Assembly (NCBI GenBank): GCA_014529385.2
Contig: CM043962.1
Span: 89,168,680 to 89,232,679 of the forward strand
Length of the DNA stretch: 64,000 nucleotides
Direction: 5' to 3'
Source of the DNA: Adiantum capillus-veneris
Lineage: Eukaryota; Streptophyta; Polypodiopsida; Polypodiales; Pteridaceae
In this document: positions 10,672 through 20,997 of the stretch, piece after piece
Layout of the letters: every line of letters starts with the position of its first letter
Position numbering within the stretch: position 1 is the first letter of the stretch
Translations under genes and position numbers: made by a program
The notes under the pieces: generated by a model
Databases searched by the model: none
What the model was told of the DNA's origin: nothing
What the model saw: only the letters and a program-made list of their open reading frames with translations

Positions 10672-12059
10672 AATTAGTCATAAAATCTTCAAATTTATAG
10701 GAAAAAAGTCTCAAAGAGAGGTGTGTCAAATTGCACAAGCGTCGAAAGTTGTCAGAAAAAGGAAAATAAAAAGTCAATCTTAAGGTTTTGGGCATTCTAA
10801 ATGCATTTGTGGTGTCAATTTTGAATACATGAAGTTTGGCATCTAGATCATCCCCTAGTTGATTTTTAGGTTTAATAATTTTGACAACTAATTTAATGTG
10901 AGTAAAATTAAACTCACAAAAAAGTGACATACAAAGATCGCTCATTAATAGTTTTTAAGTTTATTGACGAAGAAAAACAAACTTATGCAAACACATTTAA
11001 CTCTAGCATTGGCCTTTTTCTCGTTAGAGCTTGTCTTCTTTCTCTCTCTACTCTAAAAGGTCCTTCAAAACATGTCCAAATTTTCCAGTTCAAGAAGGAA
11101 GCACACAACACATCTCGATGTGGGTGTGATGTCAACAATTGTAAGTGCTGAGTTGACCATATATAATGAAATAGCAAACAAAGTAAAGAAACAACCACAA
11201 TATCATACTGAGGCAATCGAAGGTAAACCCTTTAGCCTAGCAACAAGGATTTTTGTGGAGCTACAAGACACTTATGGGCTAAAGGTTGGTAGTGAAGATG
11301 GCACCAAGACCGGGGTATTTACTCTTTATAAACAATTACATGCCACCTATGAGTAGAGATTCTTAAAACCCCCCTATTTACAATTAGTATACGGTAATTA
11401 TGACCCCCCTTATCACACTTATAAGATTTGTAATGAAAAAAAATTGAATATATGCCTATCTTACATAGAAGGTTTTGTATGGTTCTTTGAAAACACACTA
11501 TGCCTAAATTTATTGTCTAGTAAAACTCTTTTTTATGATTATTTTATGTCAATATATCTTGGTGATATTATCACCCCTAACGTCATGAGAAATAACAATA
11601 ATAAGGAATTACTCATTTTGTAGTCCTCGATGACAGTGTGCAAGTATGCATAAATTTGGTTTGATTTATGTGCAAAGGGTCTAGGTCTTGTAGTATCAAA
11701 GAGAAACTTTCAATTGACATCAAATACAGATTAAAAATCTTGTGCTAGAAATGTTGGTGCATGGTATCTTTATCAAACTTTGTATTTATATATGTCAATG
11801 GATATATAAATTATTGATAGATTTCATAAAGAAAATATATTTTTTTCTCTTTTTGACACATCTCTATCTCTTGTCATTCCCCTTCCCACTCTTTTGAGTG
11901 AGACTTATATCTCACCCCCTACTTAAGAGTAAATTATTAGGGACCTAGCCCTAACTTATATACTTATCTAACCCTTTGACAAACCCCTCTCTCCTGCACT
12001 TACGTGCTACAATAAGTTTCTCATGGTTGATCCCCTGCCATACCAAGCTTACACAACTT
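10672..12059. other. Unassigned region between copia LTR and gag remains
   Basis: No family is recognised. An ATG-started ORF of 94 codons at 11072-11356 on the plus strand (YNEIANKVKKQPQYHTEAI, FVELQDTYGLKVGSEDGTK) and a 94-codon minus-strand ORF at 10661-10945 are the longest open stretches. Neither has a motif I can name, and both may be chance or debris. 11380-12059 is AT-rich with nothing recognisable. Confidence 0.3.
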
Positions 12060-12960
12060 ACACTTGGAGGGAGATGAAAATATCATCGATAATAACTATG
12101 CAACATGGAAAGTGAAGATGGATTCACATCTTTTCTTTTGAGATTGCTAGGAGGTGGTGTACAATGAGAGACTAGGTGAAGATCAAAATATCCAAGTGGA
12201 ATCACACAAATGGTCCATATGCGAAGCTCAGTTTTTAAGATGAAATCCGTAGCTAGTGGATGTGAAGACTCTTTAGAAAGAAGAACACCCATAAGTCAAA
12301 GTGCATATCAAGAAAAAAATTTGTGATGTACTTTTCTCGTAAAAAAGAGGAACATCTAGGGGTCAAAGAGTACATCAAGTTAAATTGACTTGAGAGATGA
12401 ACTCACAAGCACAGATAGGAACCAAGGGATGCAAGAAAATTCATTAAAAGATTGAAGGATGTACATCCAATGACTAATTTCCATCAATGACAATGTAGTA
12501 TCTACAACATGGATTGAAAAAGTGCTATGAAGCTCTAGTCTCAAGCTCTAGTCTACCACCTCATTATTTTGAGGGAGAAGTAATTAATGGATGAGATGGA
12601 ATAAATTATTAGACATGAAGGCCAAAGAAAAGCAGCCATGAAGATAATTCAAGATGGAGGAAGTTCTATAAATACTCCTACAAGTGCTCTCTTCACAAAA
12701 AGAGAAAGAGGAAGGATCAAAATTCAAAGAGGAAGAAAAGACATTAGACCCACGACAACAATGATCAACATTTCATAAGGATAACCACTTCTCTAATGGT
12801 AGCAGAGGCAATTCCTTTAGAGGCAGAGGAATAGGTAGAGGTAGAAGCTATTATAAATGTATAATGTGATTATTGTTCAAAGCATATTGCTCATCTTTGT
12901 GGTAGGAGGCATCTCTGTCCTAAGAGGATCAATCTAATGTGTCTCGCTAGAGCATGGCTA
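12060..12960 (+). pseudogene. Copia gag and zinc-knuckle remnant
   Basis: Starting near 12075 the plus strand reads NNYATWKVKMDSHLF, typical of the copia Gag N-terminus (the W-K-M type motif). A glycine/arginine-rich stretch near 12795-12855 is followed by CDYCSKHIAHLCGRRHLC near 12867-12920, a decayed CCHC knuckle. Many stops interrupt it. It probably belongs with the LTR at 10446 and the integrase piece at 13830 as one plus-strand element. Confidence 0.5.
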
Positions 12961-13159
12961 CTCTATTTTTTCATCTACAGACATGTCATGCACAACACTT
13001 TGGAGCTCATCTGTGAAAGATATGTGTCTAATTCTCACTGACATGACTATAATGTAATCAAGACTATTCCATCTTGCACCTCAGATACATGCATATGGTA
13101 GACTAAGCCTATCTTGGATCCTCTTGCAATGACTAGTGAACCACAATGCATTTAGAAAA

Positions 13160-13550
13160 ATTACTTTCTAATCAGTTGACATCCATTGTCTCTAAAGCAT
13201 CTCATTGAGATCAAGCTCTGTGGAATCTTAGGAACATAATGCACATGATGTAGCATATAAGATGCACCATTAGGTAAGTACAAGCATACATCTCTTGTAC
13301 CCTCTATGTAATATGCTAATCATTTGGCTAGATGTACATGACCAAGGCTCCCACTAGCAAAAGTGCTAAACCACTCATGACATGATGTGATGTGAAACAT
13401 TACATACTCATCAAGCAGCCATCGAGAGCAAGTGGCATGTCTATCAAACATAAAATTAAGAGTAATAATAGAGGTAAATGTGACATCACCGTCACTAGCA
13501 TACAAAGCAACCTCTCTAGTCTCATTCTCATTGCCATTTTCACTATTCAA
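13160..13550 (-). pseudogene. Copia protease / pre-integrase fragment on the opposite strand
   Basis: The minus strand gives RWLLDEYVMFHITSCHEWF, GHVHLAK and, after a stop, YMLHHVHYVPKIPQSLISM. This is the copia pattern WLLDSGCxxHMT...VHLGD...VLYVPxLxxNLLS. The catalytic DSG is replaced by DEY. It lies antisense to the gag and integrase pieces on either side, so it is an inversion or a separate fragment. Confidence 0.55.
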
Positions 13551-13829
13551 GATTTTGAGAACGTAGATTACTTTTTCTTTTTGGTCTTTTGTGGGTTGTG
13601 CTATATAGAAAAGGTTGGTTTTGTGTAGTTTTTCCTCTACACGATCAACATTTGTGTCAAGGTGTTGTCAATGCCCCTGGCTGACATGGTGTCTGTTGAG
13701 GACAAAATTTGGATGGGCAGATCTGCCGACTTTGGGCATACATGAAGCAACAATTTTCTTGTTGCAAATGTCGATTGAAATATTGTGTTCGGTTATTATG
13801 TAAGAACAAGTTAACCATTGAAACATGTA

Positions 13830-14230
13830 TGTGAAGGGTGTATTATGGGCAAAATGTGGCATTCTAAGTTACCTAAGGATGGTTCTATGCAAGCTACTCG
13901 CAAATTGTAGTGCGTCCATAATAGTGACATTTATGGTTTAATGTGCACTTTATCTTTTAGAAATCATTTGTACTTTATGACTTTTATTAATGATTACTCC
14001 AGGCACGCATGTGTATATCTACTTAAGGCAAAGTTTGAAGTGCTCATTTGCTTCAAACATTTTTTCTTATGGCTAAGATGTATATGTTTGGGGGCACCCT
14101 CCTTTATGGTTGAGGGGGGATTTTATGGTGAAAGAGTTCATTGCATTGCTGGTGAGTCTTATGATAAAACACCAATATGCTCCACAAGAGGGGGACCAAA
14201 GGGGACCTTTCCAACCAAAGACCCTTAACT
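13830..14230 (+). pseudogene. Copia integrase fragment
   Basis: The plus strand encodes CEGCIMGKMWHSKLPKDGS and NHLYFMTFINDYSRHACVY with LLKAKFEVLICFKHF. It is nearly the same as the integrase of element E4 (YLYFVTFIDDYSRHAWVF). The family is therefore the same as E1/E4 (LTR family X). The C-terminal half, including the final catalytic glutamate, is missing where the LINE fragment starts. Confidence 0.65.
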
Positions 14231-14259
14231 ATGCTCACTACATCTAATAAGATCTTTGC

Positions 14260-15457
14260 CAAAGCAAGAGAAAATTAGATCACCCAAATTTTTATGAAAG
14301 AAATCTCTACGAAGCAGAAAGGTTTTATAGAAGGAAGAAACATTTTGGAAGCATTAATCTCTCTATGGGAATGCATTGAGCATGTTGAGGATACTGGCTA
14401 TGACAATCTCTCTGTCAAAGCTGATTTTTTATAAAACTTATGATCGGCTTAAAGGGTTGTTCATCATTAAAAGTCTAAGAAACATAAGGTTTGGTCCTAA
14501 TTTGCAATTGTTCATCTCACATTTTGGCAATGCTAGAGAGAGGCTCTCCATCAATAACTGTCTTTTTGAGGCCTTTGTGATAAAAAGATTAATTCTTCAG
14601 GGTTTCCCTTTAACTCCCCTCCTATTTACTATTGTTGTGGATGGGTTGAATCGTTTAGTCAAAAGAAAGATACTTTTTGTACTGCTTCTAGGTCTAAGTA
14701 AATCATTCCAAAATTGATATTCACTTGTCCATCTCTTCCATCCCCAATGGCTCTCAAAACAAATATGGAAGGTCATTAAAGATGGTGAAGAATTCATTCT
14801 TCTCAACATTCCCCTTGGTTCAATATCTTTTTGAAACAAAGATGGGACTGGGTAGTCTCACAGTTTCACAAGACATTGACTTGGTGAACAAGACTTCAAA
14901 TGTCATTAGTTGGTTGTGTGATTGTGATTAACCACTTCATATTAATCTATGTTTTATTTTTCTTATCTTGTCAGTGTACCCCACATAGGCATCTAAAGGA
15001 TGTCACTAAATCCTGCAAGAACTTCCTCTAGGCTGGGGTCCCCTAAAAGAGAGGTGTTGTAAAATTCAAAGGGAAAGTCTACCACCTTCCCAAAGAAAAA
15101 GGCAGCCTAGGCATCTGAAATATCTTGTAATGGGCCTCACAATTGGCGTACAACCTTTCAGTCAAACTTATGGTTAGAGCCATTCAATTTCCCTATGAGG
15201 CACTGCTGATCTTTTGTCACCTCTTTCTCTTCTCTGTGGAAGATCATAGGGGTTGGACAAATCTTCCCTAGAACACCATTTTCTTTATGACTAAGCCCAA
15301 ACATGTTATGATCTCTTTGGGAAGCTTGGATAATGTATAGATGTAGTATCATTACCAAATGGGACTAAATAATCTCATTCCTTGTACCTCAAGTTGACTC
15401 CCTATGTCACCTCTTCTACACATTCTAAACCACCAATAGCAAGTTTCTCTTAGAATC
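14260..15457 (+). pseudogene. LINE (L1-type) reverse-transcriptase fragment, 5-prime part
   Basis: Near 14285 the reading is STKQKGFIEGRNILEALIS followed by VKADF and, one frame on, KTYDRLKG, the non-LTR RT fingers motifs. RLILQGFPLTPLLFTIVVDGL near 14590-14655 corresponds to the RQGxPLSPLLF block. LKDVTKSCKNFLWAG near 14990-15035 is typical of the region after RT. Stops and frame changes are frequent. The LINE seems to resume after copia element E1 at about 25490. Confidence 0.7.
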
Positions 15458-15685
15458 TATCGGATTTAGGGTTGCAAGGACGCACACACATCTTGGAGAA
15501 GTTGAAGAAGCTCAAGGCACACAACAGAGAGTGTATTTCTTTGTGCACAAATAGAAAGATAAGTTAGCCCTAGACTGATGGGTGCATACATAATGGACGG
15601 GGAAAAAAACCTCCTAGTGAGGAACAAAGTGTCCCCCACTGTCCTAAGTGTATTCACACACATCACTAACATATATATGGTAGCA
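15458..15685 (-). repeat. E1 3-prime LTR (family X)
   Basis: 228 bp, from TATCGGATTTAGGG (canonical TGTTGGAATTAGGG) to ATATGGTAGCA (canonical ATGGTAACA). The adjacent polypurine tract has decayed to a plus-strand AATCCCACTT. Confidence 0.75.
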
Positions 15686-15739
15686 AATCCCACTTGGGAT
15701 GAATGAGAGTTGTCACATAGTGTATAGGGAAGTGTCATG

Positions 15740-16200
15740 CCCTAAGGACATGAATCGTGATCAATCCACAAAGGGAAGCAAGCCCAAAGCTTTGCAAAAG
15801 CTTCAAACTTCCCACAATACAATGCCTTTGTGAACAGATTTACAAGGTTGTCCTATGTCGACACATAAGCCAAGCTGATCTCTCATGTTGAGAGTCTCTT
15901 CCTAACATTGTGATACTGCACTTCAATGTGCTTTGTGCGCGCATGAAAATTTGGGTTCTTCGCAACTACCAATGTGCTTTGACTATTAGTGTGAATGATA
16001 TTGTCAATGTCTTTTCCAACACACAAATCATCTATAATACATATGAACCATACACACTCAATCGTAGCTATGAAGTTATCCCTATACTCAATGTCACAAT
16101 TGGAAGTGGCCACACTAGATTGCTTCTTGCTCAACCATGATATACATGAACTGCCAATCATGAAACAAAAAAACACTTGTGGACATTTGTGAGACATAAA
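15740..16200 (-). pseudogene. E1 RNase H domain
   Basis: The minus strand encodes SCISWLSKKQSSVATSNCD, then HTNSQSTLVVAKNPNFHAR and TKHIEVQYHNVRKRL. These are the copia RNase H C-terminal motifs, best compared with E4 (YTDSQSALAVARNPVFHA). The E of the SxxEAEY block is changed (CDIEYRD). Confidence 0.65.
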
Positions 16201-16417
16201 ATCTAGGCCTATCTAAGTCCAAAGAAAGCATGCAGATTTGGCAAAATGATCCCATCTCTTGGGATAAAACAACCCAAGATGTAAAGTGCCACTCAAGCAG
16301 CAAAAGATCCTTTTAACATCTTGCCAATGCTTAGACCCTAGGCTATGCATACATGTGTTGACTTGTGAGACTGCAAATTGAATATCCGGCCTTTTATTGC
16401 ATACTTAAATAAGAAAT

Positions 16418-17230
16418 CTAAGAAAGAGTGGTATATGCAAGATCTCCATTACCATGAAGTCTCAATTTCAAACAGGTTTCCATTGGAGTAGCAACAGGTT
16501 TGCAGTCTTCAAGTCCAAACTTACATAATAATTTCTCTATGTAGGCTTGATTGACACAAAGAAATACCTCCATACATTGCTTAAATTGTATGCCCAAGTA
16601 AGGATGCAAAAGCCCCAAGTCTTTCATCCTGAAAGTAGCATTCAATCCATACTTAAAGTCAACAACGTGTGTCTCATTCGGACTAGTAATCAACAAATCA
16701 TCTACATATAAAACGATGATGAGATATACATCACCCTCACGTTTGACATGCAAAGTGCTTTCAATTGGACTGCTACAAAATCCTTGTTTAGCCAAATGAG
16801 TGTCAGTTTTCTCATACCAAGAATGAGGAGACTACTTCAATGCAGCTTTCCTGAAAGTGTACACTTTCTTTTCTTGTCCTTACTTGAGAAAGTTGTGAGT
16901 ATGCATTACATATATCACCACTCAATCACAAAAGCAATAATGATGTCAATTTGATATAAACTCCATACAAAGTGCGCTGCCAATGCACATAGAAGATGAA
17001 TAGTAGTCATACGACAAGTGGGAGAAAAAGTCTCTTTATAGTCAATTCCTTTTTGCTATGCATAACCTTTTGCAACAATAGCAATCGATCTCACTATCCG
17101 GCTTACGTTTTGACTTGTGAACCCACTTCGTACCAATAACTTTTTTCTAGGAGGAAAATTACATAAATTCCATATTTCATTTTCTATAAGTGCATCATAT
17201 TCTGATTGCATTGCAGCCATCCAATATTTG
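16418..17230 (-). pseudogene. E1 reverse transcriptase (RVT_2 family)
   Basis: The minus strand has IVLYVDDLLITSPNE with the catalytic YVDD intact, FRMKDLGLLHPYLGIQF and LEDCKPVATPMET. The N-terminal fingers region above 16800 is broken into several frames. It is a copia-type RT of the same lineage as E4, about 85 percent similar by eye. Confidence 0.7.
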
Positions 17231-17241
17231 AATTAAATGTC

Positions 17242-18189
17242 CTATGAGCTTACATTACTATCTCTAGTACATATTAACAAAGGCTGAAAAGAATCTTCCA
17301 CAAATGCAACATCTAGTGAAACTAAGATACTTTTTTTGTGTGGATGGTATAACTTGTAACCTTTGCTTTTAGAACTATAGCTAGCAAAAATGCATTTAAT
17401 AGCCTTATCTTCCAATTTTTTGTGCTGATTTTGTGGCACCAAAACATAAACTAAACAACCAAAAACATGCTTGTGATCAATAGATGTCTTCCTATCATGC
17501 CATTCTTCATAAGGATGCTTCAATTTTAAAGCTTTAGTAGGACACTTGTTAAGTACATAGGTAGCACACATGATAGCGTCAAGCCAAAACAAATGTGGTA
17601 AAGCTTGACTCTTGACCATAAATTGCATCGTCCCCATAAGTGACCGATTTTTCCTCTCAGCAACACCATTTTGCTAAGGTGTACACAGTTTTGTACAATG
17701 GTCTTTTATCCCGTGACAAGCGAAAAATGCATTGAATTTGTGATACATAAACTCCCCCCCTCGATATGAACGGAGGGTGCCCATAGTACATTTTGAGACA
17801 TTTTTAGTCATAGCTAGAAATTCCTTGAAGCACATGAACACTTCAAACTCAGCTTTAAGCAAATACACCCATGCATGTGTGGAGTAATCAACAATCAAAT
17901 TCATGAAATGCAAGTAACCACCCAATGATGAAGTTTGCATAAGCCCACAAACATCACTTTGCACAAGTTGTAACATGTATGTAGCCCTTATCGAACCATC
18001 ATCCTTTGGAAACTTTGAATGCCATATTTTACCCAAAATAAAACTTTCACAAACATGCTTAGAAGGTGCTTCAAGAGGTGGCAAAGAAGCAATCAAATTA
18101 GATTTTTGCAAACCCAGCAAACTGGAAAAATTCAAATTTCCAAAATGTACATACCAAAGTTTTGCATCTGAAACATCCTTTGAATCCAC
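17242..18189 (-). pseudogene. E1 integrase
   Basis: Two open stretches (17242-17637 and 17674-18189) are separated by a stop. The first contains LWYVHFGNLNFSSLLGLQ (pre-integrase HHCC region), then YLHFMNLIVDYSTHAWVYLL and TLRSYRGGEFMYHKFNAFF. The second contains LPHLFWLDAIMCATYVLNK. The usual RSDRGGEY is RSYRGGEF, so one catalytic aspartate is lost. The stop falls in the region before the TPQQNGVAERKNR block. Confidence 0.7.
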
Positions 18190-18613
18190 AATTGCATTTG
18201 CAATTTCCCATACTTGTCATACAAAGTGAGATTATACAACCAGATGCTACAATTTTATCACCAAAACTCAGAGCATAAACTATACATCTATCATCCACAA
18301 ATTTGATAATAAGACCAAGTCTTGCGAGTGCAGATAGAGACAAAAGGTTTGTTTTTATCCTTGGTACATAAAGTGGATAAACAAGTGTGAAAGAAATTCC
18401 ATTCGTAGTAGTTGTCACAAATATTTTCAACTCCCTTCACTAGATTAGAGGCATTGTTGGCACAAGTGGTCAGATTTTTGTGAAGGATAGCATTGAGAGA
18501 GACACCTAAACAAGTCATGATGCAAAGAATGTGCTTTGTGCCACCAATATCAAAGTACTAGGCATGCAACTCTGTAGCAACTGACATACATGCATCATGG
18601 AGAGAAGGATCAT
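18100..18613 (-). pseudogene. E1 protease region
   Basis: The minus strand contains YFDIGGTKHILC, the counterpart of YFDSGATKHITS in E4, with the active-site DSG changed to DIG. The region stops at the E2 insertion (AAATA at 18614-18618) and its upstream neighbour, gag, resumes at 23877. Confidence 0.55.
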
Positions 18614-18618
18614 AAATA
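18614..18618. repeat. Target-site duplication of E2 (left copy)
   Basis: AAATA, repeated exactly at 23872-23876. Confidence 0.85.
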
Positions 18619-18940
18619 TGTAAAGAATGAGGATGCAAGAGAGCTACACAAGACAAGCACAAAGCACACAGAGATGGAAAGCTTCTTCTTCTTCTTTACA
18701 GAAAAGAGAGTACAAAATGACTAAGTGCTAAAGCTGAAAAGCAGCACATATGTACATGCGGTCACTAAGTGTGAACACGCTAGAAGCGTACTAGGCTGGC
18801 ACTATAAGTGTAGTCCAGCTGTAGAATCACTGGCAGAGATCCTCCGTGTCGGTCACCTAACGCGCCAGTGAGTAAATGCCGTAAGCGGCCAAGACCCGTA
18901 ATGGATGCCAGCTCAAGGTGTAGAGCTCGACATCTCAACA
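18619..18940 (-). repeat. E2 3-prime LTR
   Basis: 322 bp, TGTAAAGAATG to CATCTCAACA. It carries GTGAGTAAATGCCGTAAG where the other LTR has TTGCCATAAG, which explains the 7-bp length difference. Confidence 0.95.
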
Positions 18941-20997
18941 CTCCCCCTCGAGCTCTGCATGTCGCAGAGTCCAAGCATAGTCCGGAAACGTCGAAGCTTC
19001 TCAGCTCCGAGGGCCTTGGTAAAGATATCTGCTATCTGCTCCTCTGTGCTGACGTAGACCAAGTCGATGTCGCCCGCCAACACTCGCTCTCGAACGTAGT
19101 GGTAATGGACCTCTATGTGTTTGGTCCTGGCATGGAACACTGGGTTCCTAGCCAACTGCATGCTGCTGAGGTTGTCACAATGGATGAAAATCTGCTGGTC
19201 CACCTACACTCCCAAGTCCTCAAGTAATGTGCGTAGCCAAGCTACCTCGCACGCCGCAACTGCTGCACCTCTGTACTCGGCCTCTGTGCTCGATAAAGCA
19301 ACCGTAGGCTGCTTTTTGCTGCTCCAAGTAACAGCAGCACTCCCAAAAGAGAACATGAAGCCACTCGTAGATCTCCTATCAACAATGCTACCTGCCCAAT
19401 CTGCATCTGTATACCCATACAATGCTAATGGTGCATCTGCTGCATAGAACAATGCGTAGTCAAGAGTACCTTGCACATACCTAAGTGTGCGTCGTACTCC
19501 ATCCAAATGTGGCTTCCTCGGAAGCTGCATGAACTGACTCTCCAAGCCTACTGTGTAGCTCAAGTCTGGCCTCGTGATAGTCAGGTAGATTAGACTACCC
19601 ACAATCTTCCTGTACATGTTGACATCCTCAACAACATCACCCTTTTCTGCACTTAGCTTTGCATTCACATCCAAGGGAATAGAAATTGGCTTACAATCAG
19701 CCATACCATACTTTGACAACATGTCCAAAGCATATTGTCTCTGTGATAGCCATACACCCTCTAGAGTCCTGATCACCTCAATGCCAAGAAAGTAGCGCAA
19801 CTCGCCTAAATCTTTCATTTCAAACTCCTGTTTGAGAAGACCCTTCACATGGTCAATCTCCATAGCATTGTCACCAACAATAATAAGGTCATCTACATAT
19901 ATGGTAATGACCACAATCCCCACATCACTCTCACGTACATAGAGTGAATGATCAGCATGAGCTCTCCTAAAACCAATACTGACAAGATACTTGGCAATCC
20001 TGTCATACCATGCTCTAGAGCCCTGCTTCAAACCATACAAAGCTTTGAGAAGTCTACATACATAATCTGGGTAACCTGGATCGACATAACCAGGTGGATG
20101 ATCCATATACACTTCCTCTTGCAACTCACCATTCAAGAAGGCATTCTTTACATCCATTTGATGCATAATCCATCCTCTAGATGCAGCCACTGCTATGACA
20201 GCTCTCACAGTCGTCATCTTTGCCACTGGAGCAAAGGTCTCCTCATAGTCTATGCCATACGTCTGTGCATAACCCTTTGCGACCAGCCTTGCCTTGTGAC
20301 GCTCAATGTTACCATCAGCCTTATGCTTGGTTTTATACACCCATTTACAGCCAATAGCTTTCTTGCCACTTGGCAATGGCACCAACTCCCATGTGTCGTT
20401 TGCTTCCAATGCAGCCATCTCTTCATTCATTGCATCATCCCAATGCACATTTCCAACTGCATCCTCAAAACATGTGGGCTCCACATCATGTATCACCTTA
20501 GCCATGTAGGCTTGGTGATGCACTAGATACCCATCATAAGTCAATCTCTGAACTGGATTTCTGACTCTATTAGATCTGCGCGGTCCTGGGTCACTCCTTT
20601 GCCCTCTAGAATCTTCTTGTACTTTCCTTACACCAGGTGTCCTGACAGCCAGAATTCCAAATTCCTCATCAAGACTTTGTTCAGAACCATCTGAATCCAT
20701 GTCTACATGTGAAAAACCTGATGATGCATCAGCCACAAGATCAACCTTTTCTTTTCCTTTTCGTGATACATTCCCTGTACCTGTTGGTGGAGTAACCTGC
20801 GTACGTAGTCTACCATTCCATGGTTTCTCAACAGAGCCACGAGAAGAGGGCTCTTGTGGTCCACTCAAAACCTGTGACTGTGGCCTCACATTTTGTACAA
20901 CCACATCATCTTTTACATCAGCCCCAATAGTGCCATGTGCATTACTGTACCAGCTGCTCATCTCATCAAAGACTACATCTCTGCTCACTCGTAATTC
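18913..20997 (-). pseudogene. E2 pol C-terminal half: reverse transcriptase and RNase H
   Basis: This continues the frame of 20998-23253 after one TGA. It encodes the copia RT: LVPLPSGKKAIGCKWVYK, QMDVKNAFLNGELQEEVYM, the catalytic VITIYVDDLIIVGDN, MKDLGELRYFLGIEV. RNase H follows: GYTDADWAGSIVDRRSTSG, VALSSTEAEYRGAAVA, then after a TAG at about 19204, IHCDNLSSMQLARNPVFHA and TKHIEVHYHYVRERV. The frame runs 28 bases into the 3-prime LTR. The lost codons are most simply C-to-T changes (CGA to TGA, CAG to TAG). All RT and RNase H catalytic residues I can identify are present. Confidence 0.9.
18941..18953 (-). promoter_or_regulatory. E2 polypurine tract
   Basis: The minus strand reads CTCGAGGGGGAG immediately before the LTR terminus TGTTGAG. 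It overlaps the end of the pol frame (residues SSRGSVEM). Confidence 0.85.

Noticed and set aside
11072-11356. 94-codon ORF as a functional small gene
   Set aside because: Starts with ATG but lies amid decayed retroelement pieces and has no recognisable motif; kept only in the unassigned region note.
19948-20526. Long plus-strand ORF of 192 codons
   Set aside because: It is antisense to the E2 RT coding frame and has no domain; a shadow of the real frame.
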